Of a DNA stretch of 40,813 nucleotides, positions 16,501 through 24,649 are shown piece after piece (the first letter of the stretch is position 1; each line of letters opens with the position of its first letter). The stretch covers positions 1 through 40,813 of the forward strand of contig JADFQD010000016.1 in NCBI GenBank assembly GCA_022561975.1. The letters are read 5' to 3'. The notes below the pieces were generated by a model, which saw nothing but the letters and a program-made list of their open reading frames with translations, was not told the DNA's origin and did no database searches. The stretch comes from Acidobacteriota bacterium (GTDB taxonomy: Bacteria > Acidobacteriota > Thermoanaerobaculia > Multivoradales > JAHEKO01). A program made the position numbers and the translations under genes.

Positions 16501-16593
16501 AAGCGTCACCGCCACGAAATTCCTTCGTCCGAAGTCCCACACCCTCGAGCGCTGCTAGACTACGGCCGTTCAATTTCGGAGGAAACAGCACTC

Positions 16594-17988
16594 ATGTCCG
16601 AAGTACTTTTCTCTGGAGCCTGCGGCTCGGTCACCGGCAGCTGCACCTATCTGCGTTGGGGCAAGACCTCGGTCCTGGTGGATTGCGGACTGTACCAAGG
16701 CGATGACGAACTCGAGCAGCGCAACTGGCGCAAGTTCGCGTTTCGCCCACACCAACTGACCGCGGTGATTTTGACGCACGCCCACCTCGACCACACCGGG
16801 CTTCTTCCCCGCCTCGTGGCCGAGGGATTCAAGGGGCCGATCTACTGCTCGAGGGCCAGTCGCGGGCTGGTTTCGCTGATTCTCCAGGACGCGGGGCACC
16901 TTCAAGAAGAGCAGGCTCGCTACGCGCGCAAGAAAGGCTACAGCCGGCACAGGAAGCCCAAGCCGCTCTTCACTTCCGTCGATGCCCGCAGGACGCTCAA
17001 ACTGCTCGAACCCCGAGCGTTCCACCACGAGCACGAAGTCGCGCCAGGAGTCGTCTTTCAGTACGCACGCTCGGGTCACCTTCTCGGCGCCGGATCGGTG
17101 GAAATCACCGCCAAGAACTCGAGCGGCAGACGCAGAACATGGGTGTTCTCGGGAGACGTCGGTCGCTTCGACGCCCCGCTGCTGAAAGACCCGCAGCCGT
17201 CATCGAAAGCGCCTCACACGCTGGTCCTCGAGTCGACCTACGGCGACCGCGACCACAGACAGACCGATCCGCGACGAGAGTTCCGCAAGACCATTCGCAG
17301 GGTCTTCAAACGCGGCGGTTCGGTCGTCATCCCAGCCTTTGCACTCGGGCGCACCCAAGAGGTGCTCTATCACCTGGCCGCCCTGGTCGAGTCCGGCGAC
17401 CTCGATCCCAAAGACGTCTTCCTCGACAGCCCGATGGCGATCAAAGCGACGGATCTCTATCGCCAGGCCAAACAAGAACACGACGAGGATCTGGCCCAGG
17501 CGATGGAACGCGAGATGAGCGGACTCGGTGCCGACCAGTTCAACCGCTGCCAAAGCGCCGAACAGAGCAAGGCCCTGAACCGGCGGCGTAAGCCGGCGGT
17601 GATCGTCGCCGCCAGCGGCATGGCAACCGGAGGTCGGGTGGTCCACCATTTGAAGCACTTGCTTCCCGACCCACGCAACGCCGTCGTCTTCGTCGGCTAC
17701 CAGGCGGGCGGCACCAGAGGCCGCGCGCTCGTCAACGGAGCGCAAACCGTGGCCATCCATCGGCAGAGGGTGCGAGTTCGCGCCGAGATCATGAGCCTGC
17801 ACGGCCTGTCGGCCCACGGCGATGGCGACGAGCTTCTGCGCTGGGCCGAGTCGCTGCCCGGCAGGCCCAAGAGGATCTTCCTGAACCACGGAGAGGATCC
17901 CGCCCGCAAGGCCCTCGGCGCGGAGCTCGAAGAACGCGGTTTCCCACGACCGGAGCTTCCCTACACCGGGCACGCGGTCAAGTTCTAG
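16594..17988 (+). CDS. Beta-CASP metallo-beta-lactamase RNA nuclease
   Basis: A 464-residue protein of the CPSF73-like/YSH1 group, likely an RNA endo- or exonuclease. The metallo-beta-lactamase motifs THAHLDHTG (near residue 58) and SGDVGRFDAPL are present. They are followed by beta-CASP motifs: LVLESTYGDRDH (A), IPAFALGRTQEVLYHL, AASGMATGGRVVHHL (B) and GLSAHGD (C). ATG 16594 is supported by GGAGG about a dozen bases upstream and by family length; longer readings have no conserved residues. It lacks the C-terminal domain of RNase J, so it is closer to the archaeal/bacterial CPSF-like branch. It appears monocistronic. Confidence 0.92.
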   Translation: MSEVLFSGACGSVTGSCTYLRWGKTSVLVDCGLYQGDDELEQRNWRKFAFRPHQLTAVILTHAHLDHTGLLPRLVAEGFKGPIYCSRASRGLVSLILQDAGHLQEEQARYARKKGYSRHRKPKPLFTSVDARRTLKLLEPRAFHHEHEVAPGVVFQYARSGHLLGAGSVEITAKNSSGRRRTWVFSGDVGRFDAPLLKDPQPSSKAPHTLVLESTYGDRDHRQTDPRREFRKTIRRVFKRGGSVVIPAFALGRTQEVLYHLAALVESGDLDPKDVFLDSPMAIKATDLYRQAKQEHDEDLAQAMEREMSGLGADQFNRCQSAEQSKALNRRRKPAVIVAASGMATGGRVVHHLKHLLPDPRNAVVFVGYQAGGTRGRALVNGAQTVAIHRQRVRVRAEIMSLHGLSAHGDGDELLRWAESLPGRPKRIFLNHGEDPARKALGAELEERGFPRPELPYTGHAVKF

Positions 17989-18023
17989 CGATCGCCAACC
18001 GGATCGACCGCCACAGGCGTAAG

Positions 18024-18143
18024 ACCCCGTTGGCCATACGCATCGAATCCTTGTAGCGGTCGAGCTCTGTCTCGACCGAATAATCCCCGTGCGTGGCAAG
18101 AAGACGGTCGACACGGAGGTCGACCGCTACAAGCCAACGGGGT
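18024..18143. repeat. REP-like palindromic element (family C)
   Basis: A 120-bp palindromic element. Outer arms are ACCCCGTTGG (18024-18033) and CCAACGGGGT (18134-18143). Inner arms are TTGTAGCGGTCGA and TCGACCGCTACAA. Part of the left inner arm recurs at 5270-5297. With the family D hairpin it fills most of the 274-bp spacer 17989-18262, where no gene is seen. Confidence 0.75.
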
Positions 18144-18189
18144 GCTCAGAACGATTCCGGGCCTGCGGTCGCCGTCTCGACCGGACTGC

Positions 18190-18240
18190 CTTCGAAAACC
18201 GGTCGGGAGGGGACACGATGAGAATCGTGTCCCCGAAGGC
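18190..18240. repeat. REP-like hairpin repeat (family D), copy 2
   Basis: A perfect 11-bp stem GGGGACACGAT-GAGA-ATCGTGTCCCC at 18209-18234. It is preceded by TTCGAAAACCGGTCGGGA, which matches the flank of copy 1 at 16452-16500 in reverse orientation. It ends 28 bp before the tRNA gene and may overlap its promoter. Confidence 0.8.
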
Positions 18241-18262
18241 ATAGTAGACTCCATCGGCCTGT

Positions 18263-18338
18263 GGGGCAGTAGCTCAGTTGGGAGAGCACCACGTTCGCAA
18301 CGTGGGGGTCGAGGGTTCAAATCCCTTCTGCTCCACCA
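18263..18338 (+). tRNA. tRNA-Ala (anticodon CGC)
   Basis: A full 76-nt cloverleaf with CCA encoded. The acceptor stem GGGGCAG pairs with CTGCTCC, including the G3:U70 pair that marks alanine tRNAs. The D arm has AGCTCAGTTGGGAGAGC, the anticodon stem-loop CCACG-TTCGCAA-CGTGG gives anticodon CGC (reads GCG), and the T arm is GAGGGTTCAAATCCCTT. The rmuC start codon lies 6 nt after the CCA. Confidence 0.96.
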
Positions 18339-18344
18339 CTTTTG

Positions 18345-19769
18345 ATGACCTTGCCCGTAGCACTCATTCCCAGCCTCGGCCTCCTGGTGGTAGGTGCCGG
18401 TCTCGGCATGTTGCTCGGCTACTTTCTGGGAAGAAAGTCGGGCGCGGGCGGTACGCGGTTCGCGGGCAGGGTGGCCGTGGCCGAGGCCGCGGTCGAGACC
18501 GAGAGCCGGCGCCGGCGGGAACTCGGCGGCGAGCTCGACGTAGCTCACGAGACCATTCGCGAGCTCGATCGCCGGCTGGCGGTGGCCACCGAGCGCGGCC
18601 GGCTCTTCGAAGACGGCAAGCGCGAGTTCGAGAACACCTTCGAAGCGCTGGCCCACCGGGCGATGCAGAGCAACATCAAGGAGTTCTTGACGCTCGCGGA
18701 GCAGCGACTCGAGACCGCTCAGGTCGAGTCCGGCAAGGAGCTCGATGAGCGCCGGCGTTCGATCGAGGCCATGGTCAAGCCACTCGGCGAAGGCCTGCAG
18801 CGACTCGATCGACGCACGGCCGAACTCGAGCGTGCCCGTACCGAGGCGTATTCACGCCTCGATCAGCAAATGAGCCAGCTCGTCCAGGTCACCCAAGAAC
18901 TGCAGGAACGAACCACGTCGCTGTCCTCGGCTCTGCGGGGATCCGAAGTTCGGGGCCGCTGGGGCGAGGTCGCGCTCAAGAACGTCGCCGAACTGGCCGG
19001 CATGAGCAAGCACTGCGACTTCGTCGAACAGGAGACGCTGGCCGACGGCAGCCGCCCCGACATGGTGGTTCGACTCCCGGGTGGCCGCCGTATCGCCGTC
19101 GATTCCAAAGCGCCGCTCAACGCCTATCTCGAGGCCCAGGAAGCCACCGATCCAAAAGTGCGAGAGGCCGCGCTCGATCGCCACGCCAAGGCGGTCCGCG
19201 ATCACGTCAAAACGCTCGCGGCCCGCGGCTATGCCGAGAGTCTCGAGGGCGACGTCGACATGGTGGTCCTGTTCCTGCCGGGCGATCCCTTCCTTGCCGC
19301 CGCCTTCGAGCGTGATCCCGACCTGCAGGTCGACTCCTTGCGCCAGAAAGTTCTGCTCGCGACTCCGACCACCTTGATCGCGCTGCTGCGAACCGTCGCC
19401 ATCTACTGGCAGCAGAGTTCGATGGTCGAAAATGCCGAGGCCATCGCCGCCGCCGCGCGCGAGCTCTACGAGCGCGCCGCCAAGTTCGGCGCCGACCTCT
19501 CGGACATGGGGCGCGGACTGGCCACCGCGTTGAGCGCCTACAACCGTGCCGTGGGCTCCTACGACCGGCGTTTGATGCCCATGGGCCGCCGGCTCGAAGA
19601 AATGATGGTCACGCTTCAGACCAAGCGAGATCTCGAGACGCCCGCCGGAATCGAAGGCACCGTTCGCCAGTCCACCGAGGCCACCTCCGCCCGAGACAGC
19701 GGCCCAGACAGCTCAGATACCGCCGAGAGGAGCCGGCTGTCTCCCGATGCACCGCAGCGCGAGAACTGA
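18345..19769 (+). CDS. rmuC: DNA recombination protein RmuC
   Basis: A 474-residue RmuC-family protein, linked in E. coli to limiting inversion of short inverted repeats, with a predicted nuclease-like core. An N-terminal membrane anchor (LGLLVVGAGLGMLLGYFLG) is followed by a coiled coil to about residue 180. The signature core is RGRWGEVALKNVAELAGMS, with RPDMVVRLPGG and RIAVDSKAPLNAYLEA after it. ATG 18345 gives the standard start; TTG 18342 is adjacent. There is no ribosome-binding site and only 6 nt separate it from the tRNA 3' end, so it is probably co-transcribed with tRNA-Ala and near-leaderless after processing. Its presence among many palindromes is notable. Confidence 0.94.
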   Translation: MTLPVALIPSLGLLVVGAGLGMLLGYFLGRKSGAGGTRFAGRVAVAEAAVETESRRRRELGGELDVAHETIRELDRRLAVATERGRLFEDGKREFENTFEALAHRAMQSNIKEFLTLAEQRLETAQVESGKELDERRRSIEAMVKPLGEGLQRLDRRTAELERARTEAYSRLDQQMSQLVQVTQELQERTTSLSSALRGSEVRGRWGEVALKNVAELAGMSKHCDFVEQETLADGSRPDMVVRLPGGRRIAVDSKAPLNAYLEAQEATDPKVREAALDRHAKAVRDHVKTLAARGYAESLEGDVDMVVLFLPGDPFLAAAFERDPDLQVDSLRQKVLLATPTTLIALLRTVAIYWQQSSMVENAEAIAAAARELYERAAKFGADLSDMGRGLATALSAYNRAVGSYDRRLMPMGRRLEEMMVTLQTKRDLETPAGIEGTVRQSTEATSARDSGPDSSDTAERSRLSPDAPQREN

Positions 19770-19773
19770 AATC

Positions 19774-19799
19774 GGGGGCCGGCACCGGCCGGCTTCCCC
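19774..19799 (+). terminator. Possible hairpin terminator after rmuC
   Basis: GGGG-GCCGG and CCGGC-TT-CCCC form a stem with a two-base bulge, 4 nt after the rmuC stop. There is no T-run, so intrinsic termination is doubtful. A second hairpin, GTCGCC/GGCGAC at 19872-19893, could serve the convergent pcm gene. Nothing else is seen in 19770-19933. Confidence 0.35.
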
Positions 19800-19933
19800 G
19801 AGCGGAAGCAGGCAGGACTCAACCGAGCTTGCGCACCACCCGGATGGTCATGCATCTCTGATCCTGTGTCGGTCGCCTTCGAAAATCGGCGACAGCAGTC
19901 CGGCGGCGAACGCCGTATCGCGAGGCGCGACCT

Positions 19934-20680
19934 TCACTCCACGTCGGTGACCATCGGGACGAATCGGACCGCGGCAACCCGCTGCTTGGTCACACCGTCC
20001 TTGCGCTTCGTGACCACCATCAAGTCCTGGAAGTAGCGCCCAACGGGAATCACCAGCCTGCCCCCGACCTCGAGCTGCTCGACCAGCCGCTCCGGAATCT
20101 CGGGCGGTGCCGCGGTGACCACGATGGCGTCGAAGGGAGCCTCTTCCGGCCAGCCCTGGTAGCCGTCGCCGATCCGGTAGTGAATATTGCGGTGCTCGAG
20201 GCGGTCGAGCGTTTCCCGGGCCTGTTTGCCGAGTTCCTCACGAATCTCGATCGTGTAGACGATCGCGCCCATCTTGGAGAGCACGGCCGCCTGATAGCCC
20301 GAGCCGGTACCGATCTCGAGAATCCTCTCGCCGCCTTCGAGGTTCAGAAGCGCGGTCATCAGCGCGACCATGTAGGGCTGGGAGATGGTCTGACCCGATC
20401 CGATCCGCTGGGGAAAATCGACGTAGGCCTGATCGCGCAATCCCTCGGGAACGAAGAGATGCCGGGGCACGCTCCTCATCGCCTCGAGCACGTTCTCCTC
20501 CTCGATCCCGCGCGCGAAGATCTGTGTTTCGACCATCCTCAGCCGATCGGCGGTGAAGGGGTCGCTGGCGAGTTTCTGTGCGAATGCGGCCATATCGGCC
20601 ATACCGGAAAGGGCAGCCAGGCTCAGCATAGCCAAAACAAGTGCCCAACCGATCGGGGAGGGAACTCTCTTGCAACTCAT
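19934..20680 (-). CDS. pcm: Protein-L-isoaspartate O-methyltransferase, exported form
   Basis: A 248-residue PCMT that methylates L-isoaspartyl residues to start repair of aged proteins. Motifs are MRSVPRHLFVPEGLRDQAY, IGSGQTISQPYMVALM, the SAM-binding ILEIGTGSGYQAAVLSKMG and FDAIVVTAAPPEIPERLVEQL. ATG 20680 is chosen because it yields an N-terminal signal-like segment, WALVLAMLSLAALSGMA, ending near AFAQ. The enzyme is therefore probably periplasmic, unlike the cytoplasmic E. coli form; SAM supply there would be unusual, so a membrane-anchored cytoplasmic form is an alternative. It is divergent from mtaB across a 273-bp spacer in which I recognise no repeat, hairpin or promoter. Confidence 0.93.
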   Translation of the reverse strand: MSCKRVPSPIGWALVLAMLSLAALSGMADMAAFAQKLASDPFTADRLRMVETQIFARGIEEENVLEAMRSVPRHLFVPEGLRDQAYVDFPQRIGSGQTISQPYMVALMTALLNLEGGERILEIGTGSGYQAAVLSKMGAIVYTIEIREELGKQARETLDRLEHRNIHYRIGDGYQGWPEEAPFDAIVVTAAPPEIPERLVEQLEVGGRLVIPVGRYFQDLMVVTKRKDGVTKQRVAAVRFVPMVTDVE

Positions 20681-20953
20681 CGGGCGTCCCCTTGCACGAG
20701 GTTGTCGTCCCGAGTCCGAGACGGCGACGCCTGCACTCGCAGAGCCAAACTGGAGCCAATGACTGTCTTTTCTCTCATGAACATCCGCGCATTCGCCGAA
20801 CCCTTCCACGCGACCCCGATGAACTGCAAGCCCGAGGCCAGCCCGCTGAGTATAAGGCCGGAGGCAGGTTGGCGAGGGCGGTGGGCCGCCGGGCGCATCG
20901 CAAGGGCGCGCCGGCAACGTAAGAGTGGCAATCGGATATCCTCTGCAGCGCCG

Positions 20954-22306
20954 ATGCAAGTCTGTTTCACCAATCTGGGATGCAAGCTCAACCAAGCAGA
21001 GCTCGAGCACCTGGCTCGCGACTTCAGCCGCGCCGGCCACAGCGTCACCCGCGATCTGGCATCCGCCGACTTGCACGTGGTCAACACCTGCACCGTGACC
21101 CACGTCGCGGCACGGGATTCCCGCAAGGTAGCCCGCCGCGGGCGGCGGCTCAACCCGGAGATCCGAACCGTATTGACCGGCTGCTACGTCTCAGAGGGCG
21201 AGGACGAAGACCAGGTCCGCACCGCCATGGGCGCCGATCTGATCGTTCCCAACCACGACAAGGAACGGCTCCTCGAGGCGGTACACAACGCCTTCCCCGA
21301 ACTCTTGCACCCGGCCTCGGCTCGATCCCCCGAGGCCGATCTGCCGTACGCCGCGGTCGGGTTCGGAAACTCGCGAGCGCTGGTCAAGATCGAGGACGGC
21401 TGCAACATGCACTGCGCCTTCTGCATCATTCCAAAGACTCGCGGCCGGCAGCGCAGCCGCCCCGCCGCCGAGGTTGTGGCCGAAGTACGCGAACTGACTG
21501 CAGCCGGCTTTCCCGAGATCGTCTTGACCGGCGTCCAGATTTCGTCGTACCGTTGGCAAGGCACCGGCCTTTTCGATCTCACCGCCCGGCTCCTCGAAGA
21601 AACCGGAGCGCACCGGCTGCGCTTGACTTCGATCGCTCCCTGGCAGTTTGACCAGAGACTCCTCGGGCTCTTCGATTCAGGCCGCCTCTCCCGCCACGTC
21701 CACTTGTCGCTGCAAAGCGGCAGCACCGCCACGCTCGAACGCATGCAACGGCCCTATTCCACGACCGAGTTCGCAGCCCTGGTCGATCTCCTGCGAAAAC
21801 GAATCTCCGGGATCGCGATCACCACCGACGTGATCGCGGGGTTTCCGGGAGAGACCGAAGCCGAGTTCGAGGAGAGCCTGGCTTTCGTCCGAGAGCTGGG
21901 CTTCGCGCGGGTCCATGTCTTTCCGTACTCGATCAGGCCCGGCACCAAAGCCGCGGGCCTGCCCGAGCCTATCGGCCCCGCCGCGAAGAAGGAAAGAGTC
22001 CAACGCCTGCTCGCCGTGGCCGCTCACAGCGAACGCGCTTTCATCGCCAGCCAGATCGGTTCGCCGGCGGAAGTGCTCTGGGAGAGCGAAAGGCAGGGCA
22101 CTTGGCACGGCACCAGTGACAACTACATCCGCGTCCAAACTCGATGCCCCTCGAATCTTGCGCGGCGGCTGACCCGATCCCTACTCTCGCATCGGCGCGG
22201 AAACAGGGCGCTCACGACGCTGGCAATGCCGGTAGTGTCGGTGGTTCCAGGGGCTACCGGAGCCAGCACAGCCAGGGCTACTCATGGAGGCGAACATGGC
22301 GCGTAG
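20954..22306 (+). CDS. mtaB: tRNA t6A37 methylthiotransferase MtaB
   Basis: A 450-residue radical-SAM methylthiotransferase that converts t6A37 to ms2t6A in tRNAs reading ANN codons. The N-terminal domain has the three cluster-binding Cys in TNLGCKLNQ, VVNTCTVTH and LTGCYV. The radical-SAM motif CNMHCAFC is near residue 152. GDVIAGFPGE-like DVIAGFPGETEAEFEE and HVFPYSIRPGTKA follow, as in MtaB. ATG 20954 is right at the family start; the long open frame before it is not family-like. The C-terminal TRAM region begins normally (AEVLWESE, then NYIRVQT) but the last 60 residues look unlike the family, and the gene overlaps the next one by 11 nt. Confidence 0.92.
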   Translation: MQVCFTNLGCKLNQAELEHLARDFSRAGHSVTRDLASADLHVVNTCTVTHVAARDSRKVARRGRRLNPEIRTVLTGCYVSEGEDEDQVRTAMGADLIVPNHDKERLLEAVHNAFPELLHPASARSPEADLPYAAVGFGNSRALVKIEDGCNMHCAFCIIPKTRGRQRSRPAAEVVAEVRELTAAGFPEIVLTGVQISSYRWQGTGLFDLTARLLEETGAHRLRLTSIAPWQFDQRLLGLFDSGRLSRHVHLSLQSGSTATLERMQRPYSTTEFAALVDLLRKRISGIAITTDVIAGFPGETEAEFEESLAFVRELGFARVHVFPYSIRPGTKAAGLPEPIGPAAKKERVQRLLAVAAHSERAFIASQIGSPAEVLWESERQGTWHGTSDNYIRVQTRCPSNLARRLTRSLLSHRRGNRALTTLAMPVVSVVPGATGASTARATHGGEHGA

Positions 22307-23693
22307 ACGGTCGCGGTCCAGATCTCGATCCAGGCCGAGGCCAAGGCCCAGGTCCGCCGAGACCGAAGCCTCCGAACCCATCACGCCACTTCTCGAGGTC
22401 GACGAGATAGCCGAACGCATCGAAACGGTGCTCGAGTACTCTCCGGCCGACGAAACCGAAGTCGTCTGGCTGGAGGTCCGGCGCGGAGCGGCCCGGCGTC
22501 AGAACAAGAGTGTCGATCTGACGTTGCAGCCGGAGCGCACCGTGCTCGTGCGTGTCCTCGACCTCGGCCGAGTCGGGAGTTTCCGCACCGGAGCATCCGA
22601 GGTCGGTCAGCTGTCGGACGCGGTCCGGTTCGCGATGGCACAGTCCCGGGTTCGAGAACCGCTCCCGGGTCTACCCCACTTGCCGGCCGACCTCACGCCT
22701 CTGGTCGAAAGCACTTCGCTGTTCGATCCCGAAATCGCCAAAATGAGTCCGAAAAAGATGCGCTCTTGGCTGCTGAGCCTGCCGGCCCGCAACCACAGTC
22801 TCCGTACCACTTGGACCCACGCCCGCGTGCTGGTCTTCAACAGCCGCAAGGTCCGGCGCACGGTGGAAACCACCGCCATCGGGTTCGAGATCCGTACCGG
22901 GCGGCGGCCCGGTGCCGGCCACAGCCTCGACGCCTCCCGTCAGTTTCACTCCCTCGACGCCAAGACCTTGATTGAGCGCGCGCAGAGCCGCCATGCTGCA
23001 GGTGAACCCGCCGAGTTGCCACCAGGCCCGCTTCCGGTGTTGCTATCACCAGCCGCCACGATCGAGCTTGTCGATCTCCTGAGCCAGACTTCGTTCTCCG
23101 CGAAGTCGTACTACGACGGCACCAGTTTTCTGCGTGAGCACATCAACATTCAGGTCTTCGACCGCCGCTTCCACTTGAAAGACGACGGTACCGACCCCCG
23201 CGGACTTCCATTCCCGTTCGATCTCGAAGGCACACCCAAGCACCCGGTCGATCTGATTCGCGATGGCGCGCCCAAGACTCCGACACTCGACCAGCGGCAA
23301 GCCGCGGTCCTGGGTCTGCCCCCTACGGCCCATGCGATCGGCGGCAACAATGCCCGCGCCGAAAACCTGTTCTTGATGCCCGGTACCGATTCCACCGAGG
23401 ACCTTCTCGCCGCGGCCAGCGACGGCCTTTTCGTCGGTTGGCTCGACCATGTGGAATGCTCCGAGCCGAAACGGGTAGGCTTCAGAGCCCGGGCCCGTGG
23501 CGTGCGCTTGATCCAGCACGGAAAACTAGGGGCTGGCGTTCCCGACTTCATCTGGGAGGACAGCCTGCTGCGCGTCTTCTCGGCACTCGCCGGACTCGGC
23601 GCCGACACCAGCCGCCGGCTCGGAGCCGACGGCTACAGCGGCGGTATCAGCGCACCGCCCGTAGCTCTGAGTTCGGTGACGCCCAAGCGCTAG
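22296..23693 (+). CDS. TldD/PmbA-family protein (TldE-like) with Arg/Ser-rich N-terminus
   Basis: A 465-residue protein of the TldD/TldE family, which in E. coli forms a protease that matures microcin B17 and degrades CcdA. C-terminal family blocks such as VLLSPAATIELVDLLSQTSF, a GTSFL segment and the late RGVRLIQHGKLG-type strand are present. No HExxxH metal motif is visible, so it resembles the TldE subunit rather than TldD; the TldD partner is not in this window. The start at ATG 22296 has GGAGG five bases upstream, better than ATG 22284. An odd N-terminal run RRRSRSRSRSRPRPRPRS precedes the domain. The stop codon lies within the terminal CTAG of a palindromic element. Confidence 0.82.
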   Translation: MARRRSRSRSRSRPRPRPRSAETEASEPITPLLEVDEIAERIETVLEYSPADETEVVWLEVRRGAARRQNKSVDLTLQPERTVLVRVLDLGRVGSFRTGASEVGQLSDAVRFAMAQSRVREPLPGLPHLPADLTPLVESTSLFDPEIAKMSPKKMRSWLLSLPARNHSLRTTWTHARVLVFNSRKVRRTVETTAIGFEIRTGRRPGAGHSLDASRQFHSLDAKTLIERAQSRHAAGEPAELPPGPLPVLLSPAATIELVDLLSQTSFSAKSYYDGTSFLREHINIQVFDRRFHLKDDGTDPRGLPFPFDLEGTPKHPVDLIRDGAPKTPTLDQRQAAVLGLPPTAHAIGGNNARAENLFLMPGTDSTEDLLAAASDGLFVGWLDHVECSEPKRVGFRARARGVRLIQHGKLGAGVPDFIWEDSLLRVFSALAGLGADTSRRLGADGYSGGISAPPVALSSVTPKR

Positions 23694-23872
23694 CCTGCAC
23701 TATTCATGAGGCCGCGAGCAGATTGTGGAAAGCGCCCGTCAGATCAGGCCGCACGCAGTGAGGAGCGAGGAAGCCATACTCACAGTATGTCGAGGAGCGA
23801 AGAACGAGTACGGCCTGAGGTGGCAGGCGATCTCCGCAAGATGCCGTGGCACTCATGAATAATGCAGGCTAG
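23690..23872 (+). mobile_element. 183-bp palindromic MITE-like element (family A), copy 1
   Basis: The ends are 21-bp terminal inverted repeats starting CTAGCCTGCA, with 20 of 21 bases matching. A central hairpin CATACT-CAC-AGTATG lies at 23775-23789. The reverse complement matches 33529-33711 with seven mismatches and no gaps in 183 bp. It has no coding capacity and would depend on a transposase elsewhere. It also supplies the stop codon of the TldE-like gene. Confidence 0.88.
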
Positions 23873-23933
23873 GTTCCCCTCCGGAATGGTTTCCCTTCGT
23901 TCGCTAAGGACTCGAGACCGGAAGCCCGAACTG

Positions 23934-24599
23934 ATGGACCAGCCGGGCCTCGATTCCGGGCTGCATCGCCAAGCGCTGTGCGGCCTCGGCCGGATCAACC
24001 GCGTCTCGGGAACAGCACGGCACTTCTGGCCCGCGCTCGAGCAGCTCTCGAATCGGCTCGGGAGAGGGCCGCTGAGAGTGCTGGACGTAGCGTGCGGCGG
24101 CGGAGGTGTCGCCATCGCGCTCAGCGAAATCGCGAGGCGACGCGGCGTTGCCGTCGAAGTCCGAGGTTGTGACCTCAGCCCAACGGCACTCGGCTATGCG
24201 CGCGAAAGCGCGGATCGGCGCGGTGCCGAGATAGGCTTCTTCGAACATGACGTGCTCGAAAACCGCCTGCCCGAATGCGATGCCATCGTCTGCTCGCTGT
24301 TTCTTCACCATTTGAGCGACTCACAGGCCATGAAGTTCCTGAACGCTCTCCGAAACTCGGCCGGCCGGGTCGTGCAAGTCAGTGACCTCATACGCAGCCC
24401 CCTCGGTTACGCTTTTGCGATGATCGGCTGCCGGCTCCTGACTCGCTCGAAGATTGTCCGCACCGACGGACCGCAATCGGTCGCAGCGGCCTTTACCGTC
24501 AGGGAGGCCGGCACGCTGGTCGAGCAATCGGGTCTCCGGGGTGCTGCGATTCTTCGTCATTTTCCCGAGCGCTTTCACCTGACCTGGAGCCGAAGCTGA
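23934..24599 (+). CDS. Class I SAM-dependent methyltransferase
   Basis: A 221-residue methyltransferase. The SAM-binding motif VLDVACGGGGVAIALSEI is near residue 48, EVRGCDLSPTALGYARE is the acidic motif II region, and CDAIVCSLFLHHLSD is the post-motif. It resembles UbiE-type C/O-methyltransferases. It is the first gene of the polyketide operon and probably methylates the phenolic product, by analogy with SrsB next to the type III synthase of Streptomyces griseus. ATG 23934 has GGAAG ten bases upstream; ATG 23886 is a longer alternative. The palindromic element ends 61 bp upstream, so the promoter must lie close to or inside it. Confidence 0.85.
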   Translation: MDQPGLDSGLHRQALCGLGRINRVSGTARHFWPALEQLSNRLGRGPLRVLDVACGGGGVAIALSEIARRRGVAVEVRGCDLSPTALGYARESADRRGAEIGFFEHDVLENRLPECDAIVCSLFLHHLSDSQAMKFLNALRNSAGRVVQVSDLIRSPLGYAFAMIGCRLLTRSKIVRTDGPQSVAAAFTVREAGTLVEQSGLRGAAILRHFPERFHLTWSRS

Positions 24600-24649
24600 G
24601 CGCGGAAGCCACCCTCGACGCCGCCGAGGCTGCCGGCAGGGAGTGGCCC

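Noticed and set aside
20180-20953. Upstream extension of the mtaB reading frame through the pcm region
   Set aside because: The extension lies antisense to the pcm gene and carries no methylthiotransferase sequence; ATG 20954 fits the family start.
22296-23693. TldD protease assignment
   Set aside because: No HExxxH metal-binding motif is visible, so the gene is described as TldE-like rather than the catalytic TldD.
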